A DNA stretch of 64,000 nucleotides from Rickettsiella endosymbiont of Miltochrista miniata (GCF_964031245.1 NZ_OZ035017.1:1271402-1335401); one strand, 5' to 3'; shown: positions 30,704 through 40,712, counted from the stretch's first letter. The notes: generated by a model from the letters alone, not told the origin. Program-made: numbers and translations.

Positions 30704-32011
30704 ATCGGTATTTTCAAGTAACAACGCTCCACCCTGTCCGCCACCGATACAAAGTGTTGCCACACCAAAACGTGCTTGTTTTCTTTTTAAGATATGTGCC
30801 AAATGTAAAACAAGTCGTGCGCCACTAGCTCCCACTGGATGACCCATAGCAACCGCTCCACCATCTATGTTAAGTTTTGATTGATCTAGCTTGCCTAAAG
30901 CTTCAGTTAAACTCAGCTGATTTTTGCAATAATCAGTATCTTGCCAGGCAGCTAAACATGCCAAAACCTGACCTGCAAATGCTTCATTAATTTCCCAAAA
31001 ATCGATATCTTTAAAAGTAAGTGCTTGTTTTTTTAAAAGCGCTGCTACGGCATGTACAGGACCCAAACCCATTTCACTCGGATCAACACCTGCCCAAGCC
31101 ACATCCACTATGCGCGCTAAAATTGGCAGCTGATATTTCTGTACTGCCTCTTCACTTGCTAAAATTAAAAAGGCGGCACCATCAGTAACTTGAGAACTAT
31201 TTCCTGCTGTAACAAATCCAAAAGGTTTATCAAAAAAAGGTTTAAGTGATGCTAATTTCTCTAAACTCGTATCACGACGCAAACCATTATCGAAAGAATA
31301 ATAAAGATTTTGTTTATCATAAATCGGATTGATTTCATCCTTAAAAATTCCGGCATCTTGCGCCGCCGCTAAACGTTGATGGCTTTGTAAAGCAAATTCA
31401 TCCATTTCTTCACGGGTAATCCCAAAACGATGCGCAATAACCTCTGCTGTTTGGCCCATTGCTAAACCCACAATAGGATCGGTTAAACCATGTAATAAGG
31501 CTATAACAGGATTTAAATACTTTAATTTAAATTGACTCAGTAGTTTTAAGCGAGCTACAAAAGTTTTGGCTAAATTCCATTTAGCCAACCAAGCAGTCAT
31601 TTCGCGACTAAGTAGTAGAGGAGCTTGACTCATCGCCTCTGTACCACCTGCTAATACTAAATTATATCTCCCACAAGCGACATCTAAAGTTGCACTATCT
31701 AAAGCTTGCATACCTGAAGCACAATTCCGTTGCACGGTATAAGCAGGTACGGCTTTACCACAACCCAAACGTAATGCAATTACACGACTAATATTAGCTT
31801 CGTCAGGATTTGGCATGACACATCCAGTAACCACTTCATCCAGTTGATCAGGAGTAAATGCTTGGCGTGCTAATAAATAACGTCCTGCTTGCACAGCTAA
31901 ATCAGAAGCTGAAAAATTGCCAGGTCCTCCACGTACTTTCAACCAGGGAGTACGCATGCCATCCACGATATAAACTGACCGTGCAAAATCTGACCGATCA
32001 AGTGCTTGCAT
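30692..32011 (-). CDS. fadI: 3-ketoacyl-CoA thiolase FadI
   Basis: FadI cleaves 3-ketoacyl-CoA with CoA, the last step of the beta-oxidation cycle. The 439 residues show the thiolase active-site Cys in QRNCASGMQALDSA, the His-containing GGAVAMGHPVGASGARLVLHL, and the C-terminal Cys in TLCIGGGQGGALLLE. The length equals E. coli FadI (436), so the coding region is intact although its last two residues and stop codon derive from repeat A3. It works in complex with the fadJ product. Confidence 0.95.
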   Translation of the reverse strand: MQALDRSDFARSVYIVDGMRTPWLKVRGGPGNFSASDLAVQAGRYLLARQAFTPDQLDEVVTGCVMPNPDEANISRVIALRLGCGKAVPAYTVQRNCASGMQALDSATLDVACGRYNLVLAGGTEAMSQAPLLLSREMTAWLAKWNLAKTFVARLKLLSQFKLKYLNPVIALLHGLTDPIVGLAMGQTAEVIAHRFGITREEMDEFALQSHQRLAAAQDAGIFKDEINPIYDKQNLYYSFDNGLRRDTSLEKLASLKPFFDKPFGFVTAGNSSQVTDGAAFLILASEEAVQKYQLPILARIVDVAWAGVDPSEMGLGPVHAVAALLKKQALTFKDIDFWEINEAFAGQVLACLAAWQDTDYCKNQLSLTEALGKLDQSKLNIDGGAVAMGHPVGASGARLVLHLAHILKRKQARFGVATLCIGGGQGGALLLENTDIYS

Positions 32012-32119
32012 AAAACATTTTTCCTAGTATTTCTTACATGGAACTAAAATTAACAGTTAATGTCATTTAATATACCTGCTGTCATTGAATGTGCAAGTTA
32101 ACCTATAGTTTACATCTGC

Positions 32120-34372
32120 TTAAAAAGCATCGACTTGCATAGCATCTTGCTGAAATTTCTGAGCTTTAAGAAATTGCTCAACTTCGGCATGAGTAAGAAT
32201 TTTTTCTGCTAAAGCAGATTCTAGTTGTTGTTCAATATCTAAATCTCGATTAAACCCTTGTTTTTTTAATTTTTCACGAATGGGTTGCGTCTTAATAAAT
32301 TCATTAAAGGCGATCTCCATACGACCGGTTGGGTCTTCTGGTTTTTTTCCTAAATAACAATCCTGGGTTATGCGATCGCGAAATTTACAAATTTTGGACA
32401 TCGCAGCCACTAATTGCATATCTTGTTTGTCAGTAGGTAATTGATAAGGCCGTCCTAAAGGAAAAATAATAAATTTTAGTAACTTAGCTATTAAGAGTTT
32501 GGGGAAATTATTAAAAAATCTTTCGAACGAATGTTGAATATGATAAAGACAATAATTTAATCCCCAACGTGCATAATCATCGTCTTCTTTGGATAATGGA
32601 TATTCTTGTATATAACGAATGACGCTGGATGCTATATAAAGATAACTTAAAACATCCCCCAAACGCGCCGACAAGCGTTCCTTACGTTTTAAATTCCCGC
32701 CCAAAGTTATCAAAGTAAAATCCGTCACCAAGGCCAAAGCGGCTGATAAACGAGAAATTTGTCGATAATAGTATCCAAAGTTCTTTATAGGCGTTTCTAC
32801 AAAAAAATGGCCTAAGCCGAAAGCAAATAGAAATGTTTTAAAAAAATTTTTAATACTATAAGAAAAATGACGAATCAATAGCTTATCTAAACCGAAAACA
32901 TCTTTTTTTTCGACAGCTTGCATTTCATCTCTTAAATAAGGGTGACAGCGTACCGCTCCTTGACCAAATAAAATAAGATTGCGGGTTAAAATATTCGCAC
33001 CTTCCACGGTAATTGATATCGGTATAGCAATATAACCTTGCGCCAAATAATTACGTGGGCCCATTTGGATCCCCCGTCCACCATGGATATCCATTGCATC
33101 ATTAACAATGGTGCGTGCAAATTCTGTCATATGATATTTTGCTATAGAAGACGCTAATGCCGGCTTTAATAAAGCGTCAACTGCAGTCACGGTAAATCGA
33201 CGTGTCGCTTCAATTAAATAAGTGAGTCCCGCTATTCTAGCTAATGCTGCCGCAACACCTTCGAAATGAGCAATCGATAGATGAAATTGCTGCCTTAATA
33301 CACTATAAGCACCTGTCATACGGTAAGCTAATTGGGCCTGTGCTGCACTGACGGCAGGTAAAGAAATACCACGACCTATTGATAAACATTCCATCAACAT
33401 ACGCCAACCTTGACCTAACATTTTCTCGCCACCAATGACAAAGCTAATAGGAATAAAAACATTTTTACCTATTATAGGACCGTTCATAAAAGCTAAACCC
33501 ATCGGCGAATGCCGTTTACCAATTTCAATGCCCGCTAATGACGAAGGTACCAAAGCAACGGTAATCCCTATTTCTTTTTTTTTCCCTAATAATTGATCGG
33601 GATCGCTTAGCTTAAAAGCGACACCCATGACCGTAGCAATTGGGGCCAAAGTAATATAACGTTTATTGAAGTTGAGCCGTATCCCTAACATTTCTTTATC
33701 TTGATAAGTTCCCTTGCAAACTACTCCCTTATCTTTAAGTGCAGCTGCATCGCTACCAGCATCCACAGAAGTTAATGCAAAACAAGGAATTTCTTCTCCT
33801 CTAGCCAACCTAGGCAAATAATAATTTTTTTGTTCTTCAGTTCCATAATGAAGTAATAATTCAGCGGGCCCTAGAGAATTAGGAACTAAAGCATTGACAG
33901 CTGCACTCACTGATCGAGTAGCTATCTTTAATACAATAGAAGAGTGTGCTAAAGCAGAAAAACCTAATCCTTCATATTTTTTTGGAATAACCATACCAAA
34001 AAATTTTTGTTTTTTTAAAAATTCCCAAACCGAAAATGGTAAATCATGTTCCACTGTTAAAATATTAAAATCATCAAGCATGCTACAAAGCGTTTCTACT
34101 TGATCATTGATAAAAGTTTCTTCTTCTGGGGTTAGATTTGATAAGGAAATATTGTGCAAAGCTTTCCAATCTGGCCGGCCACGGAATAAATCTTTTTCCC
34201 ACCACATATCACCCGCTTCTAGAACAATTTTTTCTGTTTCGCTAATAGCTGGGAGTATTGTGCTTAAATAAACTAAAAAAGGTTTTACTAAAAAAGCTTG
34301 TCGCAATGGAGTTACACACAACAGCATTATCAAAATCAAGATAAAAATGCATAAACTAATCAGTATCCACAT
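32120..34372 (-). CDS. fadE: Acyl-CoA dehydrogenase FadE
   Basis: FadE introduces the first double bond in fatty acyl-CoA using FAD. The 750-residue protein begins with two hydrophobic stretches, then the acyl-CoA dehydrogenase domains (CFALTSVDAGSDAAAL, DAMDIHGGRGIQMGPRNYLAQGY), and ends with the helical FadE-specific C-terminal domain (DUF1974 type). It is slightly shorter than the 814 residues of E. coli. It is the first gene of a fadE-fadI-fadJ run, with a 108-bp gap before fadI that could carry a separate promoter. This gives the organism host-lipid oxidation capacity, which is inference. Confidence 0.95.
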   Translation of the reverse strand: MWILISLCIFILILIMLLCVTPLRQAFLVKPFLVYLSTILPAISETEKIVLEAGDMWWEKDLFRGRPDWKALHNISLSNLTPEEETFINDQVETLCSMLDDFNILTVEHDLPFSVWEFLKKQKFFGMVIPKKYEGLGFSALAHSSIVLKIATRSVSAAVNALVPNSLGPAELLLHYGTEEQKNYYLPRLARGEEIPCFALTSVDAGSDAAALKDKGVVCKGTYQDKEMLGIRLNFNKRYITLAPIATVMGVAFKLSDPDQLLGKKKEIGITVALVPSSLAGIEIGKRHSPMGLAFMNGPIIGKNVFIPISFVIGGEKMLGQGWRMLMECLSIGRGISLPAVSAAQAQLAYRMTGAYSVLRQQFHLSIAHFEGVAAALARIAGLTYLIEATRRFTVTAVDALLKPALASSIAKYHMTEFARTIVNDAMDIHGGRGIQMGPRNYLAQGYIAIPISITVEGANILTRNLILFGQGAVRCHPYLRDEMQAVEKKDVFGLDKLLIRHFSYSIKNFFKTFLFAFGLGHFFVETPIKNFGYYYRQISRLSAALALVTDFTLITLGGNLKRKERLSARLGDVLSYLYIASSVIRYIQEYPLSKEDDDYARWGLNYCLYHIQHSFERFFNNFPKLLIAKLLKFIIFPLGRPYQLPTDKQDMQLVAAMSKICKFRDRITQDCYLGKKPEDPTGRMEIAFNEFIKTQPIREKLKKQGFNRDLDIEQQLESALAEKILTHAEVEQFLKAQKFQQDAMQVDAF

Positions 34373-34392
34373 TAGCTACTCCATTGATAACT

Positions 34393-34875
34393 TTAAGTTG
34401 GACTACTTAATTCTCGCCAAGAGCTACGTCCAGTTTTTGTTAATATAAGCTCTGCATACTGACAAGCGGTTTTTGCTTTTATTACATAATTAGTTTTTAG
34501 CGTAAGTGCACCAACTTTCATTTTTTTTGCTGCCACAATAACATCATAAACATAAGCCAATCTTTGATTAATACAATAAGATGTTTTATGTCGCCTAAAT
34601 TCTGCATTAATTTGAAAACCTGCGTAATTATAATGTTCATGTAACATGGATATAGGTGTTGAAATGCTTGCAAGCCGATGTTCGATTAATTTTAATCCTG
34701 CTTCCGCTGCCTGGAACTGCTGTGCAGCAATAACCCAATTTTGACTCATACGTAATTCTAAATAAGAACTATTTAATATCGATAAGGTCATTAAAGACAT
34801 GATAAAAAGAAAAAATAATACCATTACTAATATAAATCCCTGTTGCTTACCCTCTTTATTGCCATCGAATATCAA
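34393..34875 (-). CDS. pilX: Type IV pilus minor pilin PilX-like
   Basis: A 160-residue prepilin-like protein. The class III signal QQGFILVMVLFFLFIMSLMTLSIL has the Gly-Phe cleavage site but lacks the usual Glu5, as PilX often does. The following MSQNWVIAAQQFQAAEAGL is the conserved PilX segment. The start codon appears to be TTG at 34875, with a modest AAGAGA upstream, so the exact start is uncertain. It follows pilV and pilW on the same strand but is separated from pilW by 200 bp that contain repeat B2. Confidence 0.85.
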   Translation of the reverse strand: MIFDGNKEGKQQGFILVMVLFFLFIMSLMTLSILNSSYLELRMSQNWVIAAQQFQAAEAGLKLIEHRLASISTPISMLHEHYNYAGFQINAEFRRHKTSYCINQRLAYVYDVIVAAKKMKVGALTLKTNYVIKAKTACQYAELILTKTGRSSWRELSSPT

Positions 34876-34951
34876 AATTTTGTATCTCTTCTTACTTTAA
34901 GTGTATCTATACCGCTCATACTTGAAGATGCAAAAAATTAAAATAATTTAC

Positions 34952-35040
34952 TCGTCATTGCGAGCGCGTAGCGCGCGGCAATCCAGGAAAAACCGCGCAA
35001 ACTGGATGGCCACACTCATTCCATTCGCTCGCCATGACGG
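34952..35040 (-). repeat. Repeat family B, copy B2 (reverse orientation)
   Basis: A copy of the GC-rich palindromic repeat in inverted orientation, starting CGTCATTGCGAGCGCG and ending CGCTCGCCATGACGG. It lies inside the pilV-pilW-pilX cluster, between pilW and pilX, where its strong inverted repeats could weaken transcription into pilX. The central part differs from B1 and B3 (AAACCGCGCAAACTGG). Confidence 0.85.
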
Positions 35041-35075
35041 CGATTTTTTTACCTCTTGAAAATATCGCCTAAACA

Positions 35076-35921
35076 TCATCGTTCACGTAGTCCTATTACT
35101 TGCTTCCATTCTCGATGCAACTGTTTTACATCTGTCAATAATAGTCTAATTTCTACACTATGTGCATCTGGCCAATGTTTTACCTCATTTGCATTCTTAT
35201 AATATAAGATTCCATCGCTATTTTTTATGCCTAAGCGTATCGACATTCTGTTTATCCCTTCTATTAATTCTGTGGGCTTGTAAACCGATTGATTTAAATT
35301 ACGTCGATATAAAGCATAAATTCGCTGTCCAGTTTCACTCACACGTCCTGTATCGGCAATGTAGTAAATAATCTTATTAAAAAAGCCAATTTCACTATCC
35401 ATCTGGTAGCTATGCGCTAGATGGATATCACTCCAATGAATAAGCTCTGCGTGTTGACAATCGCTGATGAGTAAAATATCTCGAGGTCGAAATAATTTCC
35501 AATGTGCTAGAATAATACGGCTAGATTTTGCTTCCTTTATTGGGAAAGTATTAGGATCGAGAAATTGTATTAAAATGGCGTCGCTATCCTTTTGATACCG
35601 CGCGAGCTTAGGTAAACTTAATTTTGCGGCAGTATGGCCTTTATGCCAAACAATTAAGCTAGTATCGCCTGTTAAGCCACTATTTATTGGCAAAGCATCC
35701 ATTAAACGTACACAACCAATAAAACCTGCCATACGAATATCATGACTAAGCAAGTAAAATGCCATGCGTGCTTTGGTTGGTATGGTACCCAAGCTCTGGG
35801 TTAATCGATAAATATTTTTGCTATGAATAAAAATACTCATCATCCCCAGACTAAGAAATAAAGATAAACTTATTGCTAACATTAATTCTAACAAACTGTA
35901 TCCTTGCTCTATCCTATTCAT
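35076..35921 (-). CDS. pilW: Type IV pilus minor pilin PilW
   Basis: A 281-residue minor pilin that primes type IV pilus assembly at the tip. The prepilin cleavage motif is in EQGYSLLELMLAISLSLFLSLG (G^YSLLE, with Glu5 present), followed by the PilW-specific KARMAFYLLSHDIRMAGFIGC. Its start overlaps the pilV stop by four bases (ATGA), showing translational coupling. With comEC elsewhere in the window it may serve natural transformation as well as adhesion, which is inference. Confidence 0.9.
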   Translation of the reverse strand: MNRIEQGYSLLELMLAISLSLFLSLGMMSIFIHSKNIYRLTQSLGTIPTKARMAFYLLSHDIRMAGFIGCVRLMDALPINSGLTGDTSLIVWHKGHTAAKLSLPKLARYQKDSDAILIQFLDPNTFPIKEAKSSRIILAHWKLFRPRDILLISDCQHAELIHWSDIHLAHSYQMDSEIGFFNKIIYYIADTGRVSETGQRIYALYRRNLNQSVYKPTELIEGINRMSIRLGIKNSDGILYYKNANEVKHWPDAHSVEIRLLLTDVKQLHREWKQVIGLRER

Positions 35922-36298
35922 GCTTTGAATAATAAATTAAGAGATGATGGCAGTTTATAAAAATTGGAGAACCATTGAATTTTACTTTGATAGTTAGAAA
36001 GGTTAAGATTCGAAACCTGCCCCATTCCTTCTGGAAAGCTTTCTAGTACCTCTTTTTTCCATAGGCTTAAAACTTGCTGCATACAAAGCGGCCGAGATCC
36101 ACAAATTGTAAAACTCTCAGCCAAGTCTACATTCTTTAAATCAGCTAGATTGATTAAGTAAGCATGTTCACTGACATGCAAAGCTATCAATTGAGCTTGA
36201 GCGAAACTTAATAGACTAAAACTTAATATTGCCGCGGCAACCATGACTTCGATTAAGCTAAATCCTTGTTGAACGCTAAATAGCATTGGATTTTTCAT
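35918..36298 (-). CDS. pilV: Type IV pilus minor pilin PilV
   Basis: A short minor pilin of 126 residues with the prepilin motif QQGFSLIEVMVAAAILSFSLLSFAQ (G^FSLIE) and a single N-terminal hydrophobic helix. The C-terminal half is poorly conserved, as usual in PilV, but retains two cysteines in TICGSRPLCMQ. It is first in the pilV-pilW-pilX run. The promoter should be in 36299-36440, which is AT-rich and shared with the divergent lipoprotein gene. No pilY1 or pilE follows pilX here. Confidence 0.87.
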   Translation of the reverse strand: MKNPMLFSVQQGFSLIEVMVAAAILSFSLLSFAQAQLIALHVSEHAYLINLADLKNVDLAESFTICGSRPLCMQQVLSLWKKEVLESFPEGMGQVSNLNLSNYQSKIQWFSNFYKLPSSLNLLFKA

Positions 36299-36449
36299 TT
36301 CTATTCTAGCTAGGACATTCCTTTTAAATTATTATATTAATAATACTTTCATTATGCAATAAAACATTTAAATACTTTATTTTTTTTATCTTTGGTAGTA
36401 AACTTCAACGCCTTGAAATTTTTATAACAATAAAAAGAGTTTTCCGACT

Positions 36450-36821
36450 ATGAAAAAGAAAATAATCAGTGTTCTTGTCAGTGCCATATTATTGACAGCT
36501 TGTGCGGGAAAGACGCCAAATCCAATTCCTCAGCGTCAACCAGGGGATGAAAGTCTAAGTTGCAGTGCATTGAAGCAAGAGTTAATGGATAACCAAACCA
36601 AAATCACCAATCTTATTCCTAAACAAAATAAAACCGGTAAAAATGTTGGTTTAGGGATTGCAGGGGCGTTTTTAATTGTTCCTTGGTTTTTTATGGACTT
36701 TTCTGATGCCGAACGTATAGAAATCCAATCTTACCAATTACGTGATAATTGGCTACGTACACTCTCGGATCAGAAAAAATGTTCTGCTTTACCGCCCGCT
36801 ATTAAGTTTCAAGGACAATAA
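36450..36821 (+). CDS. Small lipoprotein with one predicted membrane helix
   Basis: A 123-residue putative lipoprotein. The signal peptide ends in the lipobox LLTAC, followed by a proline-rich linker (TPNPIPQRQPGDES) and a conserved-looking CSALKQEL helix. A hydrophobic segment (NVGLGIAGAFLIVPWFFMDF) precedes a charged C-terminus, and a second Cys sits in KKCSALPP. I recognise the general pattern of small gammaproteobacterial envelope lipoproteins but cannot assign a function. It is monocistronic, divergent from pilV and convergent with pepA. Confidence 0.8.
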   Translation: MKKKIISVLVSAILLTACAGKTPNPIPQRQPGDESLSCSALKQELMDNQTKITNLIPKQNKTGKNVGLGIAGAFLIVPWFFMDFSDAERIEIQSYQLRDNWLRTLSDQKKCSALPPAIKFQGQ

Positions 36822-36832
36822 AAAAGATTATT

Positions 36833-36866
36833 TATCTCGCCCCATCGTTAATGATAGGGTGAGATA
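36833..36866. terminator. Intergenic hairpin between convergent lipoprotein gene and pepA
   Basis: TATCTCGCCC (36833-36842) pairs with GGGTGAGATA (36857-36866) through one G.U pair, extended inward by ATC/GAT around GTTAAT. On the minus strand it is followed, after a few bases, by a T-run, so it can terminate pepA. Plus-strand use is less clear because A, not T, follows. Confidence 0.65.
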
Positions 36867-36894
36867 AAAAGCAAAAAAGCATAAGAAGAGCATT

Positions 36895-38397
36895 TTACTT
36901 CTTATTATTTTTACAGCGGTTCAGTAAAAATTGCACTATTAAAGATACTGGTCGACCTGTCGCGGTTTTCTCTTGTCCACTTTTCCAGGCAGTCCCAGCA
37001 ATATCTAGATGCGCCCATTGCAGATTTTTAGTAAATCGAGATAGGAAGCAAGCTGCGGTAATACTCTTACCGCCTCCCACACCAACATTAGAAATATCAG
37101 CTACATTACTATCAATTTGCTGTTGATAATCATCCCATAAAGGTAAAGGCCATACTCTATCTTGACTTTGTTGGCCGGCTTTCTCGATTTCCAGAGCAAG
37201 TTCAATATTATTACTCATCATACCCGTCGCAACTGCACCTAGGGCAACAATAATAGCGCCCGTCAAAGTAGCCATATCAATAACCACATCCGGATTAAAA
37301 CGTTCGCTATAGGTTAAGGCATCGGCCAAAATTAGACGTCCTTCCGCATCGGTGTTAATAACCTCAACACTGAGTCCCGATAATGTTTTTATCACATCGC
37401 CAGGCTTTACTGCGCTGCCACTCGGTAAGTTTTCAGTTAACGGCATTATCCCCACCACATGAAGTGGTAATTTAAGTTCAGCAATGGTTTTTAATATCCC
37501 CATCACGCTAGCGGCGCCTGACATATCGTATTTCATCTCTTCCATACCGGCAGCAGGCTTTAAACAAATTCCGCCTGAGTCAAACGTAACCCCCTTACCG
37601 ACCAGCACAACTGGTTTTTGTTCAGCTGCTCCTCGATATTCTAAAGTAATAAACTTGACGGGTTCTTCGGAACCTTGCGACACAGCTAATAGTCCACCCA
37701 TCCCTTCTTTTTTTATCGCTGCTTCATCTAATATGTTAATCGTAAGACCGGCTTCATTCGCCAGTTTTTTGGCTGATTCAGCCATGATAGTGGGCGTACA
37801 TAAATTAGCTGGCAGATTGGCTAGATCTTTAGTTAATTTTATTCCCTCGGTAATTGCCGTGGCCTGTTTTATCGTTTCTGCAATTTTTTCTGATTCGTGG
37901 GACTTGGTTAGATTAAAAATAAATCTTTTCGGTGGAGATATTTCATTTTTTTTATCGGTTTTTAATTTATCAAAGCAATAATAACAATCTTCAATAAGCT
38001 CGATACTCTGACGTATCTGTTTAGCAAGATCACACGCTTTCACGGAAATATCCGTTAAAAAACTTGTTATTTCATCAATTTGCAAAGACTTAAGGGCACA
38101 TGCCATACAGCCGATAATTTTACGGAAATCCCCTATGGATAAATTGGATTCTTCTCCACAATAAACAAGAAGGACTCGTGGTGCCGATATTCCAGGGACA
38201 TTGTAAAGCACAATGCTGTTACCACATTCTTCAATTAAATCGCCTTGATCTAAAATTTTTTGGATATATCCCTGACTATGTTTATCTAATAGCTGAGCAG
38301 ATTGAGAGAGCCGCTTACCTTGATAAATACCGAAAATTGAACAATCACTGGTTTGTTTAATCAGATCAATTGAATTGATAGAATATTGCATAGCCAC
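36895..38397 (-). CDS. pepA: Cytosol (leucyl) aminopeptidase PepA
   Basis: PepA is a hexameric dimetal aminopeptidase (M17 family) that completes peptide degradation. The 500 residues contain the metal-binding and catalytic blocks VGKGVTFDSGGICLKP, YDMSGAASVMG and the signature NTDAEGRLILADAL. The N-terminal regulatory domain is present. It is transcribed divergently from lptF across a 107-bp gap, the same pepA/lptF arrangement as in E. coli. In enterics PepA also binds DNA as a regulator; nothing here tests that. Confidence 0.97.
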   Translation of the reverse strand: MAMQYSINSIDLIKQTSDCSIFGIYQGKRLSQSAQLLDKHSQGYIQKILDQGDLIEECGNSIVLYNVPGISAPRVLLVYCGEESNLSIGDFRKIIGCMACALKSLQIDEITSFLTDISVKACDLAKQIRQSIELIEDCYYCFDKLKTDKKNEISPPKRFIFNLTKSHESEKIAETIKQATAITEGIKLTKDLANLPANLCTPTIMAESAKKLANEAGLTINILDEAAIKKEGMGGLLAVSQGSEEPVKFITLEYRGAAEQKPVVLVGKGVTFDSGGICLKPAAGMEEMKYDMSGAASVMGILKTIAELKLPLHVVGIMPLTENLPSGSAVKPGDVIKTLSGLSVEVINTDAEGRLILADALTYSERFNPDVVIDMATLTGAIIVALGAVATGMMSNNIELALEIEKAGQQSQDRVWPLPLWDDYQQQIDSNVADISNVGVGGGKSITAACFLSRFTKNLQWAHLDIAGTAWKSGQEKTATGRPVSLIVQFLLNRCKNNKK

Positions 38398-38504
38398 CTC
38401 AAATTATTTTATTAATCGATCAGTTTACCTAAATTATACTTATTTGCTAGATTCAATACCTTCTTTATGAAATAATTTAAACTCTTCTATTTTTAACCTA
38501 CAAA

Positions 38505-39635
38505 ATGATTCTTTTTCGTTATCTAACCCGAGAGATACTCACTAGTCTTGCTCTCATTACTAGTCTTTTATTCCTTATTTTAATGAGCAATGAATTTGTT
38601 CATTATCTTAATCAAGTCGCAGGAGGAAAATTTGCTGCCGGTATCCTATGGGAACTGATAATCCTTGAGTCTCCCCGCTTTTTAGCGATACTGCTTCCTT
38701 TTAGCCTATTTCTTGCCATATTATTCACTTACGGCCGCCTTTACGCTGATTATGAAATGACAGTACTTAATGCTTGTGGTTTTAGTCTAGGTCGGTTAAC
38801 GCGTTTAAGTTTACCCTTTATTTTCCTACTGACCTTCATGGTTGCAGGTTTAAATCTATGGTTAAACCCATTCTTATTAAGTTATCGAAATAAACTGCTG
38901 AATCAGACTGGTACAGCCGTAGAATTACAAACGGTACAACCCGGCAGTTTTCAACAAACGAATGGAGGACATCGCATCGTTTATGTGGAAAGTGTCTCTT
39001 CTGATCATAAATCAGTAAAAAATATTTTCCTAGCACAAACAAACCCACAAGATTTACCCTCCGAGATTACCCCTTGGACTATCCTTAGTGCTAATAGTGG
39101 TTACCAAATGGTCAATTCTGTCACTAAAGAGCCTTTTTTTGTCGCCGTAAATGGAAAACGCTACCAAGGAATACCTGGGCAAACTGAATATTATATTACG
39201 CAGTTTCTAAAATATGGAATACGTATCGATTTAGATACTACGGCAGCTAATAAACAGCAAGATGCTTTGTCGAGTATTACTTTATGGGATGCAAGTCAAG
39301 CGAATAAACCGAGTTATTTTTCTGAATTACAATGGCGACTTTCAGCTCCTATTTCGATTTTACTTCTGGCTTTGTTAGCCATCCCACTCAGCCGGGTTAA
39401 CCCAAGACAAGGAAAATATTTACACCTATTACCTGCCATAATCATTTATATTATGTATCTAAATCTATTATTGGTAGGACGTAATTGGATAGAAAATGGT
39501 GATATTTCCTACCACTGGGGTCTCTGGTGGATACATGGCCTGCTCATTCTTACCATCATATTTGCCTGGTGTTATGCTTTGGGATGGAATAGGGTCAAAT
39601 ATCATTTATTCCGTATAGTTAAGCTAAGACCATGA
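38505..39635 (+). CDS. lptF: Lipopolysaccharide export permease LptF
   Basis: LptF pairs with LptG in the inner-membrane LptB2FG ABC transporter that extracts LPS and passes it to LptC/LptA. The 376 residues show three N-terminal hydrophobic helices, a large periplasmic beta-jellyroll region, then three C-terminal helices ending near ILTIIFAWCYALGW. The ATG start overlaps no other gene. Its stop overlaps the lptG start by four bases, so the pair is coupled. It indicates that the organism makes LPS. Confidence 0.95.
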   Translation: MILFRYLTREILTSLALITSLLFLILMSNEFVHYLNQVAGGKFAAGILWELIILESPRFLAILLPFSLFLAILFTYGRLYADYEMTVLNACGFSLGRLTRLSLPFIFLLTFMVAGLNLWLNPFLLSYRNKLLNQTGTAVELQTVQPGSFQQTNGGHRIVYVESVSSDHKSVKNIFLAQTNPQDLPSEITPWTILSANSGYQMVNSVTKEPFFVAVNGKRYQGIPGQTEYYITQFLKYGIRIDLDTTAANKQQDALSSITLWDASQANKPSYFSELQWRLSAPISILLLALLAIPLSRVNPRQGKYLHLLPAIIIYIMYLNLLLVGRNWIENGDISYHWGLWWIHGLLILTIIFAWCYALGWNRVKYHLFRIVKLRP

Positions 39636-40699
39636 AAATCATCGATCGTTATTTAGGCAGAACCATTATCAGCACAACTCTTTCTGTACTTGGGATATTG
39701 TTAGTCTTGTTTTCGCTAATTAAATTAATTGCCGAAACACGTGATATTGGATATGGTCACTATACGTTAGCAGGTGCTTTTTATTATGTACTGCTCACTC
39801 TCCCATCGCAATTTTATAGCTTTTTCCCAGTAGCTATCTTACTGGGCAGTATTCTTGGTCTAAGTGTTTTAGCGAAACACAGCGAACTGATGATATTACA
39901 TTCTAATGGTGTCTCTCTTTATCAAATGGCTTGGAGTTTAATTAAAGCGACTTTGCTGATGGTTTTTCTAACTGTTTTGATTGGGGAAGGATTAGCCCCG
40001 CACGCCGCTCGTCTCGCAGAAAATCACAAGTCCTTTCTTACCACAAATGGGCAAACGTTGATGACCCAACAAGGAGCAGTTTGGATTCGAGATGGACATA
40101 ATTATATTTATATTCAATCAATTTTAGATCCCACTCATTTAAATAAAGTCAGCCGTTACCAATTTGATGATAACAATAATCTATTGGAAGCAAGCTTTGC
40201 CAAACAGGTTAATTATGAAGAGAATGCATGGAATGCTTATGATATTTCAACGAGTATAATCAGCTTAAAAAAAATTCAAGCCACGCATATTGCACATGAA
40301 ATTTGGCCGTTTTCTTTTAGCCCTAAGCTCTTGAATATTTCTATTATTAAACCCGAGGAAATGTCTTTAAGACAACTTAATGATTATATTCGCTATCGCC
40401 GAAAAAATCTTTTAAATATCAGCCAATATTCTTTGGCTTTTTGGCAACGACTGCTACAACCAGCTGCTATTTGGGTTATGCTTTGTTTAGCTATTCCTTT
40501 CACTTTCAAACATTTAAGAACCCTAGCTACTAGTTTGAAAACGATTGCCGGGGTCGCAGTAGGATTTGGTTTCTATCTTTTAAATGATTTTTTTGGCCCA
40601 TTTGCCATTGTCTATCAATGGCCACCATTTTTAGCTGCACTACTCCCTATACTCATTTTTATGTTCATCGCCATTATACTAATGCGTTGGGCAAGATAA
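39632..40699 (+). CDS. lptG: Lipopolysaccharide export permease LptG
   Basis: The second permease of the LptB2FG exporter, 355 residues, with the same three-helix, jellyroll, three-helix plan (MKIIDRYLGRTIISTTLSVLGILL at the N-terminus; YLLNDFFGPFAIVYQWPP near the last helices, a common LptG signature). It overlaps lptF by four bases and ends 13 bp before nadE, which may be cotranscribed. Confidence 0.95.
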   Translation: MKIIDRYLGRTIISTTLSVLGILLVLFSLIKLIAETRDIGYGHYTLAGAFYYVLLTLPSQFYSFFPVAILLGSILGLSVLAKHSELMILHSNGVSLYQMAWSLIKATLLMVFLTVLIGEGLAPHAARLAENHKSFLTTNGQTLMTQQGAVWIRDGHNYIYIQSILDPTHLNKVSRYQFDDNNNLLEASFAKQVNYEENAWNAYDISTSIISLKKIQATHIAHEIWPFSFSPKLLNISIIKPEEMSLRQLNDYIRYRRKNLLNISQYSLAFWQRLLQPAAIWVMLCLAIPFTFKHLRTLATSLKTIAGVAVGFGFYLLNDFFGPFAIVYQWPPFLAALLPILIFMFIAIILMRWAR

Positions 40700-40712
40700 A
40701 CTCGAGGTTATT

